Positions 1-11,275 of a DNA stretch of 64,000 nt are shown here, piece after piece. Below the pieces are notes generated by a model. That model saw only the letters and a list, made by a program, of their open reading frames with translations. It was not told the DNA's origin and ran no database searches. A program made the position numbers and the translations under genes. The first letter of the stretch is position 1. Every line of letters starts with the position of its first letter. The stretch comes from Batillaria attramentaria (lineage: Eukaryota > Mollusca > Gastropoda > Batillariidae), in NCBI GenBank assembly GCA_018292915.2, contig JACVVK020000089.1, positions 98,501 through 162,500 of the forward strand, written 5' to 3'.

Positions 1-251
1 TAACTGTCTTTGATTTGAGTACGCGGTGCTTTTTCGGTAAAGTCCCCTATCGTCCTGAACTTCAGCAGCGTTATTTGCGCCTAGCTTGCCACGGCCAGTC
101 AAGTCGGCGAATTAGTCCGGTGCCAGCTTCGAGTGAACTTTTTGAGAACGGGTTTTTGCTAAGTGTTCGTTGAAACTGTCCATGATCTGAGTAAGCAGTG
201 CTTGTTAGGTATCGGGTAAAGTCATGTTTCACCTGAACAACTAGATAGCAA
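1..251. repeat. Diverged direct repeat, no gene
   Basis: Two related stretches (about 3-62 and 173-238) share actgtc, gatttgagta/gatctgagta, gtgctt, ggtaaagtc and cctgaac in the same order and orientation. This looks like an old tandem duplication or two pieces of a dispersed repeat. No coding signal is visible. Confidence 0.4.
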
Positions 252-655
252 GATAATGATAATAATAATAATGTGTATTCTATAGGCGCTTTACCCAATT
301 TCATGAATCGGCTCAAAGCGCCGCGAACTGAACCCAGCACGCACGCTCACGTGAATCACACACATTCTCTCACACACTGGACATAAACACATTACAATCA
401 CGTGATGCGAAGGGTCAGCTCAGCTATTTAAGTTTCGGAATTTTGAATTGCATTTACTTTTTAAAGTTGGTGGGCTGAACATTTCCAAAGCAGAGGGGGA
501 GGAAGCCGGAGTACCCGGAGAGAACCCCCGACGATCGGCCCGAGTGATCGGTGCCACATACGAGAAGGAAACATTCTTTGCCCTGAGTGGGACTCCAACC
601 CCTGACCCCTCGCACTGGTGACAAGTCTCTTAACCACTAGTCCACCGACCGCCCC
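252..655 (-). mobile_element. Family B SINE, long tRNA-derived copy
   Basis: On the minus strand it starts with a tRNA-like head (box A-like TGGACTAGTGGTTAAG at the right end, box B-like region near 590-605). The body follows (ccggagtacccggag, ggaaatgttcagcccacc), and it ends with a gcgctttgagccg...aaagcgcc segment and an (ATT)n tail at 252-272. It shares this full layout with copies at 4338-4733 and 51528-51924. At ~400 bp it is long for a SINE. No clean target duplication was found. Confidence 0.85.
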
Positions 656-1075
656 AGACCACCGAACGCCCCAAGATTGTTTCTGCAGGCCGTGTTGACA
701 CAGGAAGATAGGGGTGCGCGCGCACCAGGCGTAGTAATACCTGTTCTTCTTATGACAATCTGCCAGAAGGTTCTATCTGTGTTCGTTCCATTTATACAGA
801 TGGAACCTTGGCAGGGAACTGATGGAAATGATTGTCATGTGATGTGTCACATAAATTATCTCGCTAGTTCAATTTCCGCACTTATACAACGGGAGAGATC
901 AAAGGGAAAAGCCGCTAATGGATGATAGTCGTGGTTTACGCAACTGCGGAATCAGCCGTTCGTATCTAGATTGTATTTGTGTTTGTTTACATGAGAGGGT
1001 TTCACGACTCCTGTTTGAAGTCTACGAAGTGTTGCAGTCAACTGGCGAATTGCAACTCTGTCTGTCTGTCTGTGT
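656..1075. other. Non-coding stretch, nothing recognised
   Basis: Mixed-composition sequence between two SINEs. Short open frames exist, but none shows domains, splice support or resemblance to a known family. Confidence 0.5.
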
Positions 1076-1231
1076 GGGGAGCCGGGGTGGCCGAATGGTA
1101 GAGCGTTGGACTTCTAATGCTCGGGTCGTGAGTTCGATCCCGGCTGGGGCCAAATATTTGCTGGATGAAAATTGCCCCGTCTTTGATATCACCCTATGTG
1201 GTGGAAAAGGACGTTAAACCCCCAAACACCC
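1076..1231 (+). mobile_element. Family A SINE, full length
   Basis: The tRNA-like head carries box A-like TGGCCGAATGG and box B-like GAGTTCGATCC, with gctggggcc closing the acceptor stem. The tail has the family signature tttgatatcaccc, tggtggaaaaggacg and ttaaacccccaaacaccc. It is flanked on both sides by (CTGT)n, so a target duplication cannot be defined. It is an intact reference copy of the commonest mobile element in the window. Confidence 0.9.

Positions 1232-1313
<82 letters not shown>
1230..1313 (+). repeat. (CTGT)n-(CT)n compound microsatellite
   Basis: About nine CTGT units pass directly into more than 20 CT units, abutting the 3' end of the family A SINE. Microsatellite growth next to SINE tails is common in this window. 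Confidence 0.95.
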
Positions 1314-1316
<3 letters not shown>

Positions 1317-2336
1317 CGTCAGCGCGGTCGTGTGCAGCTGTTGTTCTAGTTTTATCTAGTCTTATCTAGTCTAATCGTTATTTATCTCATTAGTTAGTCG
1401 TTAGTCTCATTACAGCACATTTCGAACCGGCCTCGCACGAGTATCCCATGTGTTTTTGGGCTCTTTTTTTTTTTTTTTTTTTTTTTCGGTTTTGCATTGT
1501 ATGCGAAAATCAGGCAAGTTTAAGTTTCCCTTGGCGGTTCTTATTGCAGCAAACGTAAGCATAACCAAAAGTGCAACACTCCCGTAAAATTCAATCACAA
1601 ATTAATTAAGATTTTTTTTTTTTAATGAGGCCACTGTTGCACAACATCAAACATACTTGGCAGGAATTCAATTAAAATGCGTCACGGCCTGCCTCAATAC
1701 TCTTTACGTGTTCTTGCCTTTAACACGCTCCAGTGGGCTTTAATCAACTGTTATCTTGCTGAGTCTTCATTTAAAAAAATAATAATAATGAATAAAATAA
1801 AAATCCGGCACGTCGCCAAAACAAACTCGAATTCACCAACCACAGTAATCTTCTCAAACGGAAGAGAACCCCTGCGTGGAATGCTGCTGACAGGATCTTC
1901 AATCCCCCCCATTCAAAATGGGCAACTGTTATTTCGCAACCACAGTTGAAAACAAAGAAGTAAAAGGGAGAAGAAAAAGAAAAAAAACCCTGCACGTGGA
2001 TGATCGACCCATGTCGGTACAACAGCTCCTCCAGTCCTCCTGCTTCGAAACCAAATTTATCGAACACGACCTACTTAATGAATAAGTCATGCGAGTCGAT
2101 TGTAGCTGAGTAAGCAGCGAAATCGAACAGTCCCTGTAAAAAAAAAAAAAAAAAAAGAAGAAAAGAGTGCAAGCGCGATGTTTCGTTTTGCACCTGGATT
2201 CTGCCACAAATGCACTACGCGTGGGCGGAATCTGCCATGGCCTCGTAACACCAGAAGCCAATCAGATCGCAGCAACTTCATTATTATTATGTGTAACGTT
2301 GATACTTATGGCAACCAAGAATGTACAGTTTACATT
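1314..2336. other. Non-coding, poly-T tracts only
   Basis: It holds poly-T/poly-A runs near 1465-1487, 1612-1623 and 2137-2156, and AT-rich filler. Open frames here are short and low in complexity. Nothing is recognised. Confidence 0.5.
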
Positions 2337-2348
2337 CTGTGAACTCTA

Positions 2349-2410
2349 CAGCCGCGAATTAGTCTTTGTGGCTTGCGCGGCTTTAAGCCCTAAAAACTCA
2401 CTCACTCACC
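2349..2410 (+). mobile_element. Ultra-short (~60 bp) retroposon with TSD
   Basis: A 62-bp insert bounded by the perfect 12-bp direct repeat CTGTGAACTCTA (2337-2348 and 2411-2422). It starts agccgcgaattag, contains ggcttgcgcggc, and ends with taagccctaaa plus a (CTCA)n tail. AGCCGCG and CGCGGCT can pair as a hairpin stem. The same unit lies at 33175-33236, 38534-38600 and 55828-55885, each with its own target duplication. No box A or box B is visible. Confidence 0.85.
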
Positions 2411-2506
2411 CTGTGAACTCTAAGTGCATCAAGGAATCGTTTTGTTTTGTGTTTTTTGTTGGTTGGTTGGTTGGTTTCTTGTGGGTTTTTTCCGGTTTGT
2501 TTGTCT

Positions 2507-2690
2507 TTTGTTTTGTTTTTTAACGTTTTGTTTTGTTTTTTAACGTTTTGTTTTGTTTTTTAACGTTGTTTTGTTTTTTAACGTTGTTTTGTTTTTTAAC
2601 GTTTTGTTTTGGTTTTTAACGTTTTGTTTTGTTTTTTAACGTTGTTTTGTTTTTTAACGTTTTGTTTTGTTTTTTAACGTTGTTTTGCGA
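2507..2690. repeat. ~20-bp minisatellite, about 9 units
   Basis: Units of the form TTTTGTTTTGTTTTTTAACG, shortened to 18-19 bp in some copies, each ending in ttaacg. It lies 85 bp downstream of the ultra-short retroposon. Confidence 0.9.
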
Positions 2691-4011
2691 ACGGAAAACA
2701 ATGATAATGATGATAATATTATTGTAATCATCACCATGACTGTTTTCTTCTTTAGTAAACCACACAATATCATGACACTTACAACCAAAAGGCTGAATAA
2801 AACGTTCATAATTTTTAAATACTGCCAAAGTTTATGCTTCTTTCCTGCACGTGTCCAGTCCATCTCAACATTCAAAATGTGGTGTTGCTGGTATTTACGT
2901 TTTTTCTTTGCTGTGAGACCGAAGACAAATTTCCTGTTTACATGTAATATTTCGTGGGGCAATGAAATTATTATTATTATTGATAATTTGAGTTAAAATC
3001 GCTGAGTGTGAATCTCGTCACGTGTGATGGGTGACAGAAACTAGCTGCGAAAAGAAATATCGCAAGACAGAGAGAGAGAGAGGGGGGGGGGGACGCAAAT
3101 TGTCACGAATCCCTGGTCACAGAGACGTGCGGGACTCAACAGGAGATGACCACGCTGAGCCACAACCCCCCCCCCCCCCCATCCCCTTCACCCCCCGTAC
3201 GTGCCGCGTAGGCGCTCCATCCATATCAACCCAAGTATCACGTATGCTTGTCACGGAATATGTAAAGAAGTATCGCCACAGTCGCTGGCTGCACAAAACA
3301 GGCATGTTTGTCTTCCCATTACGACTGCCACCCTACACTGACGTGTGTGAGGGATTTGTTGTGGCTTCCCCTTGTTTGTGCACCAGACGATTCTGCAGGC
3401 AATCAACCAGACCACTACAAAGCCAGACTACGTGCCTGAGAGGACAAAAAAAAAAAAGGCGCCCTCTGCTCGGCCTTGCTCTAGTGTAGTATTGTGTTCA
3501 GGGTATTTTGGTTCACGTGCAGTCGTTGCCATGTAAATGAGCCGCATACTCAATATTTGGGTTGGCTGCCGGCAAGCACTAAGACAGCATTCTTCGACAA
3601 AGCACCGTCACTCAGCAGCAGCCATGCATGTAAACAAGAAAAAAAAAAGGTCAGATCCGAACACACATGATGGAGAGTGCAACAGCATGCATTCCAACTA
3701 TTTTGGGAAACTGAATTCACAAAACGTCGGTTATCTCTAATTGGTGCATAGAACACCCCCCCCCCCCCCTCCTCTCCTCCCCCCCCCCTCCTTTTTTCCC
3801 AGTCAAATCTTTAGCTAATTCGTACATGTCAAATGCATTACGAAGAGGGACTTATTTTCAGAGTGCTGATGCAGATTTTATTTCCTCGTGACGGTTGCGC
3901 TGGCGCCAATTACCGCAAATCTCGAGGCTTGACTCAGGAAACTGTCGTGTGTGCTCAGTTAGTGGCCAGCCTATCAAACGGCCGTGTACACGTTACGTTC
4001 TTCTGATCATC

Positions 4012-4048
<37 letters not shown>

Positions 4049-4337
4049 AAGGTTCCCACTTGAGGCTCTGACGTTCCCAACGCGGGTCGCCAACTTTCTG
4101 TTTTTGAGTGCGGAGCTAAATACAGCGATAGCAAAACGGGTTTCTACCAGTCAAAGGGAAGCAACCATCTGTTTAGTATGCTACTGGGCAAAACAAAATC
4201 TTTCAGCACTGTGAGAGTTAAGATAGACTAAATTGCGAACGTACAACCACACTCACAAAACGCAACAAAAAAAAATCATAATGAATCAATTTGTTTTAAA
4301 TGCGCAAAATTTGTCTTCTGTAAAAACCTAGCGATAA
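2691..4337. other. Non-coding stretch with simple tracts
   Basis: It contains a (GA)n-poly-G tract at 3068-3094, poly-C at 3166-3181 and 3757-3792, and (CT)n at 4013-4041. An open frame at 3031-3489 (+) spans the GA/G and C tracts and has no recognisable domain. I see no gene. Confidence 0.5.
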
Positions 4338-4733
4338 AAATAATAATAATGAGTATTGTATAGGCGCTTTACCCAATTTCATGAATCAGCTCAAAGCGCC
4401 GCGAACTGAACCCAACACGCACGCTCACGTGAATCACACGCATTCTCTCACACACTGGACATAAACACATCACAATCACGTGGTGCGAAGGGTCAGCTCT
4501 GTTATTTAAATTTCGGAATTTAGAATTGCATTTATTTTTCAAGTTTGGTGGGCTGAACATTTCCAAAGCAGAGGGGGAGGAAGCCGGAGTACCCGGAGAG
4601 AAACCCCGACGATCGTCCCGAATGAACGGTGCCACATACGAGAAGGAAAAATTCTTTGCCCCGAGTGGGACACGAACCCCTGACCTCTCACACTGGTGAC
4701 AAGTCTCTTAACCACAAGACCACCGACCGATCC
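4338..4733 (-). mobile_element. Family B SINE, second copy
   Basis: Same organisation as 252-655 and close to it in sequence. The (AAT)n tail is at the left end, followed by the taggcgctttacccaatttc segment, the central body (tttggtgggctgaacatttcc, ggagtacccggagag) and the tRNA-like head at the right end (caagtctcttaaccacaag). The head has a few substitutions, so promoter activity is doubtful. Confidence 0.85.
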
Positions 4734-5106
4734 AGCGATGCTGAATGAAATATGTGTGTGTGTTTCACACACCAACGTATCCTTTTCAAGATGAAAGATT
4801 GGAGAACGTGGCCGATATCATAAAGCCTGGCTGCCATAAAGGCGCCAATTTACGTGTTAACTCGGCTTCCATCCACTAGTCAGAGCCCGGCTGGCATAAT
4901 CCTGCCAGCTACTCAGGTGACGCTTTGATTTCCACCCAGCTATTCAGCCAGCGAGCGGCTGACACTCCAGCCGTTTTTCTCAGGTTCCATCTGCCCCTAG
5001 AACGGGCCCCTTAGTGCCGTGGTTATGGGATTTGTGACCTGACGGTAATCAGCAACTTTAGCCAGTAAGTTGATGTGTTGCATGGCTGGGGTTATGCTGA
5101 GATAAA

Positions 5107-5139
<33 letters not shown>

Positions 5140-5468
5140 CGTGTGTGTGTGGTGTGTGGGGGGGGGGGGGGTGAGGTCGTCCAACGTTTTCCAACACACC
5201 TGCCGGCTATTGTATGTCAGCAAACGTAATTACACTGATACAGCGACAGACGCAGTACTCTGGCCCGAAAAGGTAGGGCTCTTCTCAACAGCATGTCGCT
5301 AGAGAGTTTGAGAAGTGCGTCGGCGTGTATGTGGCGCCTCCAAACAACTGCGTGCGTTGATAAGTTGATGGACTGTGCATTAACATGATTATGCTTACAC
5401 ATATTACAATTTACAATGCAGTATTATTGTTTCTTGTATATTATACGTAACGGAAGTTTTGTTTAACC
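4734..5468. other. Upstream region of the first GPCR
   Basis: No coding exon is recognised. A (CT)n-(GT)n-poly-G tract lies at 5107-5172. This stretch could hold a promoter or first non-coding exon for the receptor downstream, but I see no clear TATA or initiator context that would fix a start site. Confidence 0.4.
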
Positions 5469-5548
5469 TGTTGCAGAATCTGACTGACCTACAAAGAGCT
5501 GATTCAGAGTGAGTAGCCACAGAAGCAGAACGACTGAACCAGTCGGCC

Positions 5549-5611
5549 ATGAGCAGCGCTGGTGAAGCACAGAGCGCCGGCCACGTTCTCGTCAACTCCA
5601 CCATCACGCAG
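5549..5611 (+). CDS. Candidate first coding exon of FMRFamide-receptor-like GPCR
   Basis: An ATG at 5549 opens 21 codons (MSSAGEAQSAGHVLVNSTITQ without the final Gln shown is an N-terminal tail with an N-glycosylation sequon, NST). They end at CAG followed by a plausible donor, gtcggt, at 5612. The phase is 0, matching the acceptor cag at 6125-6127 whose exon continues in frame. The joined product would have an extracellular tail with NST, NTT, NMT and NSS sequons, typical of peptide receptors. A possible acceptor (ttgcag) lies near 5476. A competing acceptor at about 5810 makes alternative first exons possible. No transcript evidence is available. Confidence 0.4.
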
Positions 5612-6127
5612 GTCGGTTTGATCTCCACACTGTGGCTTCTAGACTTCTAGAAATGTCATTATGGCACCCCCCCCCCCCCCACCCCCCCCCCCCAAAAAAA
5701 AAAAACCACTAAAAAAAGATCAAACCAAAACAACGGTTTTCAGCAGAAATGCATCTGACATAAAGCCTCTGAAGTGTGATTTTCTAATCTACTGATGCGG
5801 CGTCCTTGCAGACCCCCCACTCTGAAACAGCTATTATCCATGCCCTGCACATTCCAGAGGATATGGTTAAAATAGCCCATGTATTAGATAACATAGGCCG
5901 GGTTTTTTTTGTTTTGTTTTGTTGTTGTTGTTTTGTTTTTTTGTTGAGTGAATTGTGTTTGGTTTTTTTGGCACAACAATCTTCTTTTCACCTTTAACTG
6001 GGGCCAAATGCACTTTTACCAACTCCACAAAGTTAAGGGAAACAATGGAAATTCGTTTCAACAAATTCTGGTCTTCTTACTCCCTAACCTACCTCATTTG
6101 AATTCTGTAACCTTCTGTGACCCGCAG

Positions 6128-7279
6128 GACCTTCACGCCGTCTACAACAGCGTCCTGCTGAACACCACCATGGCCAACATGACCACGAGCGGCAGCAGCA
6201 ACAGCAGCCTGGTGGGAACGGGCGATGAGCTGGACACGTCCGGCGCCCAGTTCTGGCTGCACGGCGTGGTGGGCAACATCCTGGCCGTGTTCGGCCTGTT
6301 CGGCAACGCGCTGTCCATCGTGGTGCTCTGCAACCGCCGGATGCGCTCCTCCACCTCCTACTACCTCATCTCGCTGGCCGTCTATGACAACTTCATTCTG
6401 CTGTCCATGGTCTTCTTCTTCAACCTGCCCGCCATCTCGGAGCACACGTCCGCGATCCAGGATTACAACAACAACTTCCAGCACGTCATCCCGTTCGCCT
6501 ACCCGCTGTCGCTGGCCGCCCAGATGGGCTCCATCTACACGTGCGTGGCTTTCACCATCGAGCGCTTCATCGCCGTCTGCCGCCCGCTGCACGCCGCCAA
6601 CACGTGCACCAAATCGCGCGCCAAGCGGGCCATCCTGCTCATCTTCCTGTGGTCCATGCTGTACAACGTGCCGCGCTACTTCCACTACGAGATCCAGAGC
6701 GTGTACGACAACGAGACAGGGCAGCACGTGGCCCGCATGACGGAGTCGGAGTTCGGGCGGGACGAGGTGTTCCAGCACGTCTACATCATCTACTTCCAGC
6801 TCTTCTTCATGTTCCTGCTGCCCTTCCTCATCATCCTCGTGCTCAACACGGCCCTGGTGCGCGCCATCAAACGCTCCTTCCACCAGCGCCAGGAGATGTC
6901 CACGTCGGCCACGCGCGAGCACAACCTGACCGTGATGCTGGTGGCCGTTATCATCGTGTTCCTCGTCTGCCAGTTCCCCACCATCGTCGACAACATCCTG
7001 GTGGCCATCGTGGGCTACGAGCGCCACGGCGGGAAGGCCAGCTTCGTGCTCTTCTACTACTTCTGTACCTTCATGGTGACCATCAACTCGTCCATCAACT
7101 TCATCCTCTACTGCCTGTTCGGGAAGAAGTTCCGCATGGTGCTGTGCCACATCCTGGGGCTGAGGAAGGGCGGCAGTCAGGAGAACCAGTACCGCAGCAC
7201 CATCTTCCAGTCGCGCGCCAACGGGACGCGCTTGACGACCAACTGCGGGACCTACGACATGGAGGTGTCCTTGGTATGA
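6128..7279 (+). CDS. FMRFamide-receptor-like class A GPCR, main exon
   Basis: Rhodopsin-class neuropeptide receptor, expected in the plasma membrane and signalling through G proteins. If translation starts at the Kozak-like ATG at 6170, the product is 369 residues. Helices are roughly TM1 32-54, TM2 64-88, TM3 108-136, TM4 151-170, TM5 204-232, TM6 252-280 and TM7 293-315. Visible class A marks: GN in TM1, LAVYDN (Asp2.50) in TM2, ERF replacing DRY at 131-133, W161 in TM4, FLLPF in TM5, and NSSINFILY in place of NPxxY at 307-315. The sequence around YPLSLAAQMGSIYT...ERFIAVCRPL and the TM6 motif resembles arthropod FMRFamide receptors and nematode FRPR receptors. No cysteine lies at the usual TM3/ECL2 disulfide positions. 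The C-terminus SLV fits a class I PDZ ligand. A splice acceptor ends at 6127, so coding may continue upstream (see 5549-5611). The exon is GC-rich against AT-rich flanks and appears intact. The ligand is inferred. Confidence 0.9.
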   Translation, partial: DLHAVYNSVLLNTTMANMTTSGSSNSSLVGTGDELDTSGAQFWLHGVVGNILAVFGLFGNALSIVVLCNRRMRSSTSYYLISLAVYDNFILLSMVFFFNLPAISEHTSAIQDYNNNFQHVIPFAYPLSLAAQMGSIYTCVAFTIERFIAVCRPLHAANTCTKSRAKRAILLIFLWSMLYNVPRYFHYEIQSVYDNETGQHVARMTESEFGRDEVFQHVYIIYFQLFFMFLLPFLIILVLNTALVRAIKRSFHQRQEMSTSATREHNLTVMLVAVIIVFLVCQFPTIVDNILVAIVGYERHGGKASFVLFYYFCTFMVTINSSINFILYCLFGKKFRMVLCHILGLRKGGSQENQYRSTIFQSRANGTRLTTNCGTYDMEVSLV

Positions 7280-8790
7280 TGTCTTCTGCTCTTATGTGTA
7301 GTCTAGTGCTTCGTGTCGAAGTGTATAAGGATAGCACGGTACGTTCGGCGCTGCCGAGTACAACAGAGTAACTGTAATATGTGATTTTCGGTACTGTGAT
7401 CTCAGTCAGCGCTAACATGTGATTTTCGGGGGATGCGTACAACTTAAGCTCATGGGGAACTGTGTCCTTTTTTTTTTTTAAACAAACTATTTTCCAGCAT
7501 GTAATTGTGACCAGCTTTGAAGGCACTGTTTCAACTGTCTGTCGCCTCTTCAGCTTCAAATGAAACGTAATGAGTTTGCTGCTGCAGCTTGCACGCGAGT
7601 CGAGACGTTCGACGATTGGAAAGCTTTGACAGTGTACCAGAATCTGGACCTGCATGCGCTTCTAAGCAAACGCACTTGCAGTTTTTCTTTGTATGGATAA
7701 TGAAGTATTTCTTTCACGGGAGAACCCCCAATTTGCTAACGCTTGAAACTAGAGTTCTGCTGTGTTTTAACGGTGCAAATATCGTTGCTCAAGTGAACAT
7801 CCCAAAATCACGTATGTTCTACAGGTACCACGTCACGACGACACGAAATAAGGACGAATGAGAACTCTACCAAGATGGCGCTCAAGAAAGTTGTCTCCAG
7901 AAAATGGCACAACGTCATGTGTAGGTAATTTGTGGCATGCGGAGAGAACGTCATATTGACGCACCCACGTCACAGTCTGGGAGTAGGATTAGCCAATGAC
8001 GCTGTGAGAGAATCTGAAAAGAGACATCTGCTGGTGCTGGTGACACGCTACGAAATACTGCCGCACTCTCGCAGAGCGGTCACGAAATCTGTCTCCAGAA
8101 ATGACAAAACGTCGCCTGGGCCAGCACTTGGCAAATGGACGGTATATCATTCACTGATGCACTGTCCCTCAGTCAGTGATTCTGTGACGGAATCTGGAAA
8201 GATGCATGTCTGTGCGATCGACAAACGGGGGGGAAAAAAGTGGAAAACATTCTGGACTTCAAGCTGGGTAACAGTTCATTGCCACAGATCAGGAAATCCA
8301 TCTGTTGCTCATGCCAGTGATGCATCCGGCCATCGCTTCACAGCAGACTAAGCTGTGAGAATCGCTCAACAAACTGCACTCGGCTACCGTGTTAAACTAT
8401 TAATTGAAAAAAAAAAAAAAAAACTTTTTAAAAGCGCTATAAATAATATTATGGTCCGGAACATGACAAACAGAATCCAGACAGCATCGTTTACGAGTAC
8501 TTCGGGGCTCGTGAGATATGGGTGCTCTCTGCTGAGTCTACGGGTGTGTGTCCTTTGTATTGTTGTGTTTTTTTGTGCGGAATGTGAAGGTTAGTACGTT
8601 GGAGCGAGCGCAAGAGGTGCATGACGAGAATATTCGTAGTAGTCATTGTGTGGTGCTATATGCACAGCAGAAGGCCAAGAACATACGTGGAGACATTGAC
8701 ATCATCTCTTTGGTCTGTGCTGGTTTAAAAAAAAAAAAAAAAAAAAAACTGTCGTGAAGGGTCGTATCCCTCAGATCAGTCTGTACTGGT
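7280..8790. other. 3' flank of first GPCR, no further gene
   Basis: It probably holds the receptor 3' UTR at its start. No canonical aataaa was found close to the stop. The 139-codon open frame at 7932-8351 has no recognisable domain. Poly-A runs occur at 8407-8423 and 8727-8747. Confidence 0.4.
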
Positions 8791-9382
8791 AGAGCACCAG
8801 TCCTGGGGGTGGGTGGGTGTTTGGGAGTTTAACGTGCACCAGTCCTGGGGGTGGGTGGGTGTTAGGGATGTTTAACGTGCACCAGTCCTGGGGGTGGGTG
8901 TTTCGGAGTTTAACGTGCACCAGTCCTGGGGGAGGGTGGGTGTTTGGGAGTTTAACGTGCACCAGTCTTGGGGGTGGGTGGGTGTTTGGGAGTTTAACGT
9001 GCACCAGTCCTGGGGGTGGGTGTTTCGGAGTTTAACGTGCACCAGTCCTGGGGGAGGGTGGGTATTTGGGAGTTTAACGTGCACCAGTCCTGGGGGAGGG
9101 TGGGTGTTAGGGATGTTTAACGTGCACCAGTCCTGGGGGTGGGTGTTTCGGAGTTTAACGTGCACCAGTCCTGGGGGAGGGTGGGTGTTTGGGATGTTTA
9201 ACGTGCACCAGTCCTGGGGGAGGGTGGGTGTTTGGGAGTTTAACGTGCACCAGTCCTGGGGGTGGGTGGGTGTTTGGGAGTTTAACGTGCACCAGTCCTG
9301 GGGGAGGGTGGGTATTTGGGAGTTTAACGTGCACCAGTCCTGGGGGTGGGTGTTTGGGAGTTTAACGTGCACCAGTCCTGGG
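8791..9382 (+). repeat. 38-45 bp minisatellite, 15 cores, SINE-tail derived
   Basis: Fifteen CACCAGTC(C/T)TGGG cores are separated by gggtgggtgtttgggagtttaacgtg variants. The variable half matches the reversed 3' tail of the family A SINE (gggtgggtgtttgggagtttaacgtcc). Short variants carrying tgtttcggag recur at every third unit (near 8883, 9004, 9127), giving a ~122-bp higher-order period. Both strands stay open in several frames because of the periodicity, not because of coding. Confidence 0.95.
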
Positions 9383-9967
9383 ATCAAGAGTGATGCCTTC
9401 GTCACAAGGAGAACTCCATGAAAGCCGATACTCTATCTACTGTGTGGACTCTTGTGAAATCTGACGCAGACATCTCGTGTAGGGGGTACTATACTGTGAA
9501 ACCCGACGCGGTAATCTACGCGAGAGACGCTTGGTCCTGTTCTCTGGTCTCTAAAAATGGGTGTAAAGGTTAACACTGAGGAACACTGTCTCGGAGGAAC
9601 GTATTATAGTTGAAAAACATAATTCCATAATGACACTCATCAACACGGACGGGACTAGCATAATACACTGAGCATGTCGGTAAAACTGAAGCTGGTCGTT
9701 TTTCAGTGAGCGAGAACAAGCGTGAGTTCTTGTCTCCCCCCCCCCCCCCGACACCTCAAGTACATGTACATCCCTGTTATTGTGTACATCACTTCCATTC
9801 TATTGCAGTCAACCCAGGTCCAAAATATTGTGACATATCTCTGAAGGAAAGGTACTCGGCAACGGTGTCGCGGCCAAACAGGTCCGACATGTTAACTGTC
9901 GACCGTATGTCCGATCCAAGCTCACAGGAATACCAACTTCCTTGTCGTGCGTGCGTGCATGTGTGTG

Positions 9968-10019
<52 letters not shown>

Positions 10020-10659
10020 ATGAATTAGTGGGCAACGGCGCCACGAGATCTGCTTGTGGACGACGCGACTAATGCCAAAAACACCGGAAGCCAAGAAGTG
10101 AGGCCCAGAATGTAAGTGACACCGCGCTGGGTTCTCGGTAGCACAGGGTGATTAACAGTTCTTCACACCCCTGACAGCTTCTCAATGCTAAGGCCACTGT
10201 GAGAAGTCCCGGGACGCCCTCAATACATCTTTTTCCACTTACTGTTGGGGTACGCGGCGACTAACGGTTACCGGGAGGCTGTCACGTCCATGTAACTTGA
10301 AAAATCCCTGATGAAAGACTTTTGATCGTTGATTGCTAGATTCCTCAGTAGTGCTGCTAAACTTAATGTGCCCACTTTTCTCATGTAAATGCACACAACA
10401 GAAAATCGTTCTTTCGTTGTGGTTTATTAAGTCGCCCCCCCCCCCCTAACGCCTGTTTTGTCGGTGTACAGACCTGCAGCTGAGCGCTGGTTTGGAAATA
10501 CTGACTTAAACACCTCGTTTGGTGTTTGTTGCCTGTTTTTTATCCAGAAATGCACACAGGGTTCAATTATGGCTGTGTTCAGTTTTGCAGATCCAGACCT
10601 TTACACACACATGCGCGCGCGCGCCCCAAATTTCTGAAGTGCTGATTTACGACTGAAGA
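9383..10659. other. Non-coding stretch
   Basis: Nothing recognised except poly-C at 9737-9749 and 10436-10446 and a (GT)n-(GTGC)n tract at 9946-10019. Confidence 0.5.
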
Positions 10660-11275
10660 GGTCGTACCGTGGAGCATACAGCAACAGCAATGCAAATTAA
10701 TACGAGGTTCAAATTCATACATCGGTACCTGTTACGTGAATGATAATTATGTACAACGGGCGATACCAAACACCTTAAACCATCCAGCAACAGTAATGCG
10801 ATTAACAACAACGGGTAAATAATATATCTCTTACGAGGGGGGAAAAAAACACAAACTTTAAACCGACAAACAATAGTGATGCGATTAATAACGACGGTTA
10901 AATACAATCGGCAACTCTTCTCTTACGAGAATGAAATGCATTCAAAGGGTGACGCATGTAGCACACACTTTAACCCACCCCCACCACCACCAGTAACGCG
11001 ATAAAATAAGCGCCTAGATATATCAGCACCTCTTACGAGAACAGACAGACATTTGCCGGATTTAATGACGTGACGCCGTCAACTTTCAACCATCAGCAAT
11101 GGTAACGCGATTAAATACACACCTAAAATACATCGGCACCTCTTGCGAGAATCAAATACATTTACCAACTTGAGTGGGTGACACCACAAACTTTAAATCA
11201 TCCAGCAAAAGTAACGCGATCACTGCTGACAACGGCTAAACACATCGGCACTTCTTACGAGAACAAAAATACTTT
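10660..11275. repeat. Degenerate ~110-bp tandem array, part 1
   Basis: Five to six diverged units, each carrying in order: catcggcacctcttacgaga, aaatacattt, gggtgacacca, aactttaaatcatccagcaa and gtaacgcgattaa. Unit starts are near 10725, 10830, 10920, 11031, 11141 and 11252. The array resumes after the SINE at 11793. It behaves like a small ageing satellite. Confidence 0.75.

Noticed and set aside
1076..1150. tRNA genes at SINE heads (families A-D)
   Set aside because: They have box A and box B-like motifs but are always followed by SINE bodies and tails, are repeated many times, and do not fold as complete canonical tRNAs.
6089..7150. Long minus-strand open frame (353 codons) opposite the first GPCR
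   Set aside because: It is the antisense shadow of a GC-rich receptor exon; its His/Val/Glu-rich translation has no domain, and the plus-strand receptor explains the sequence.
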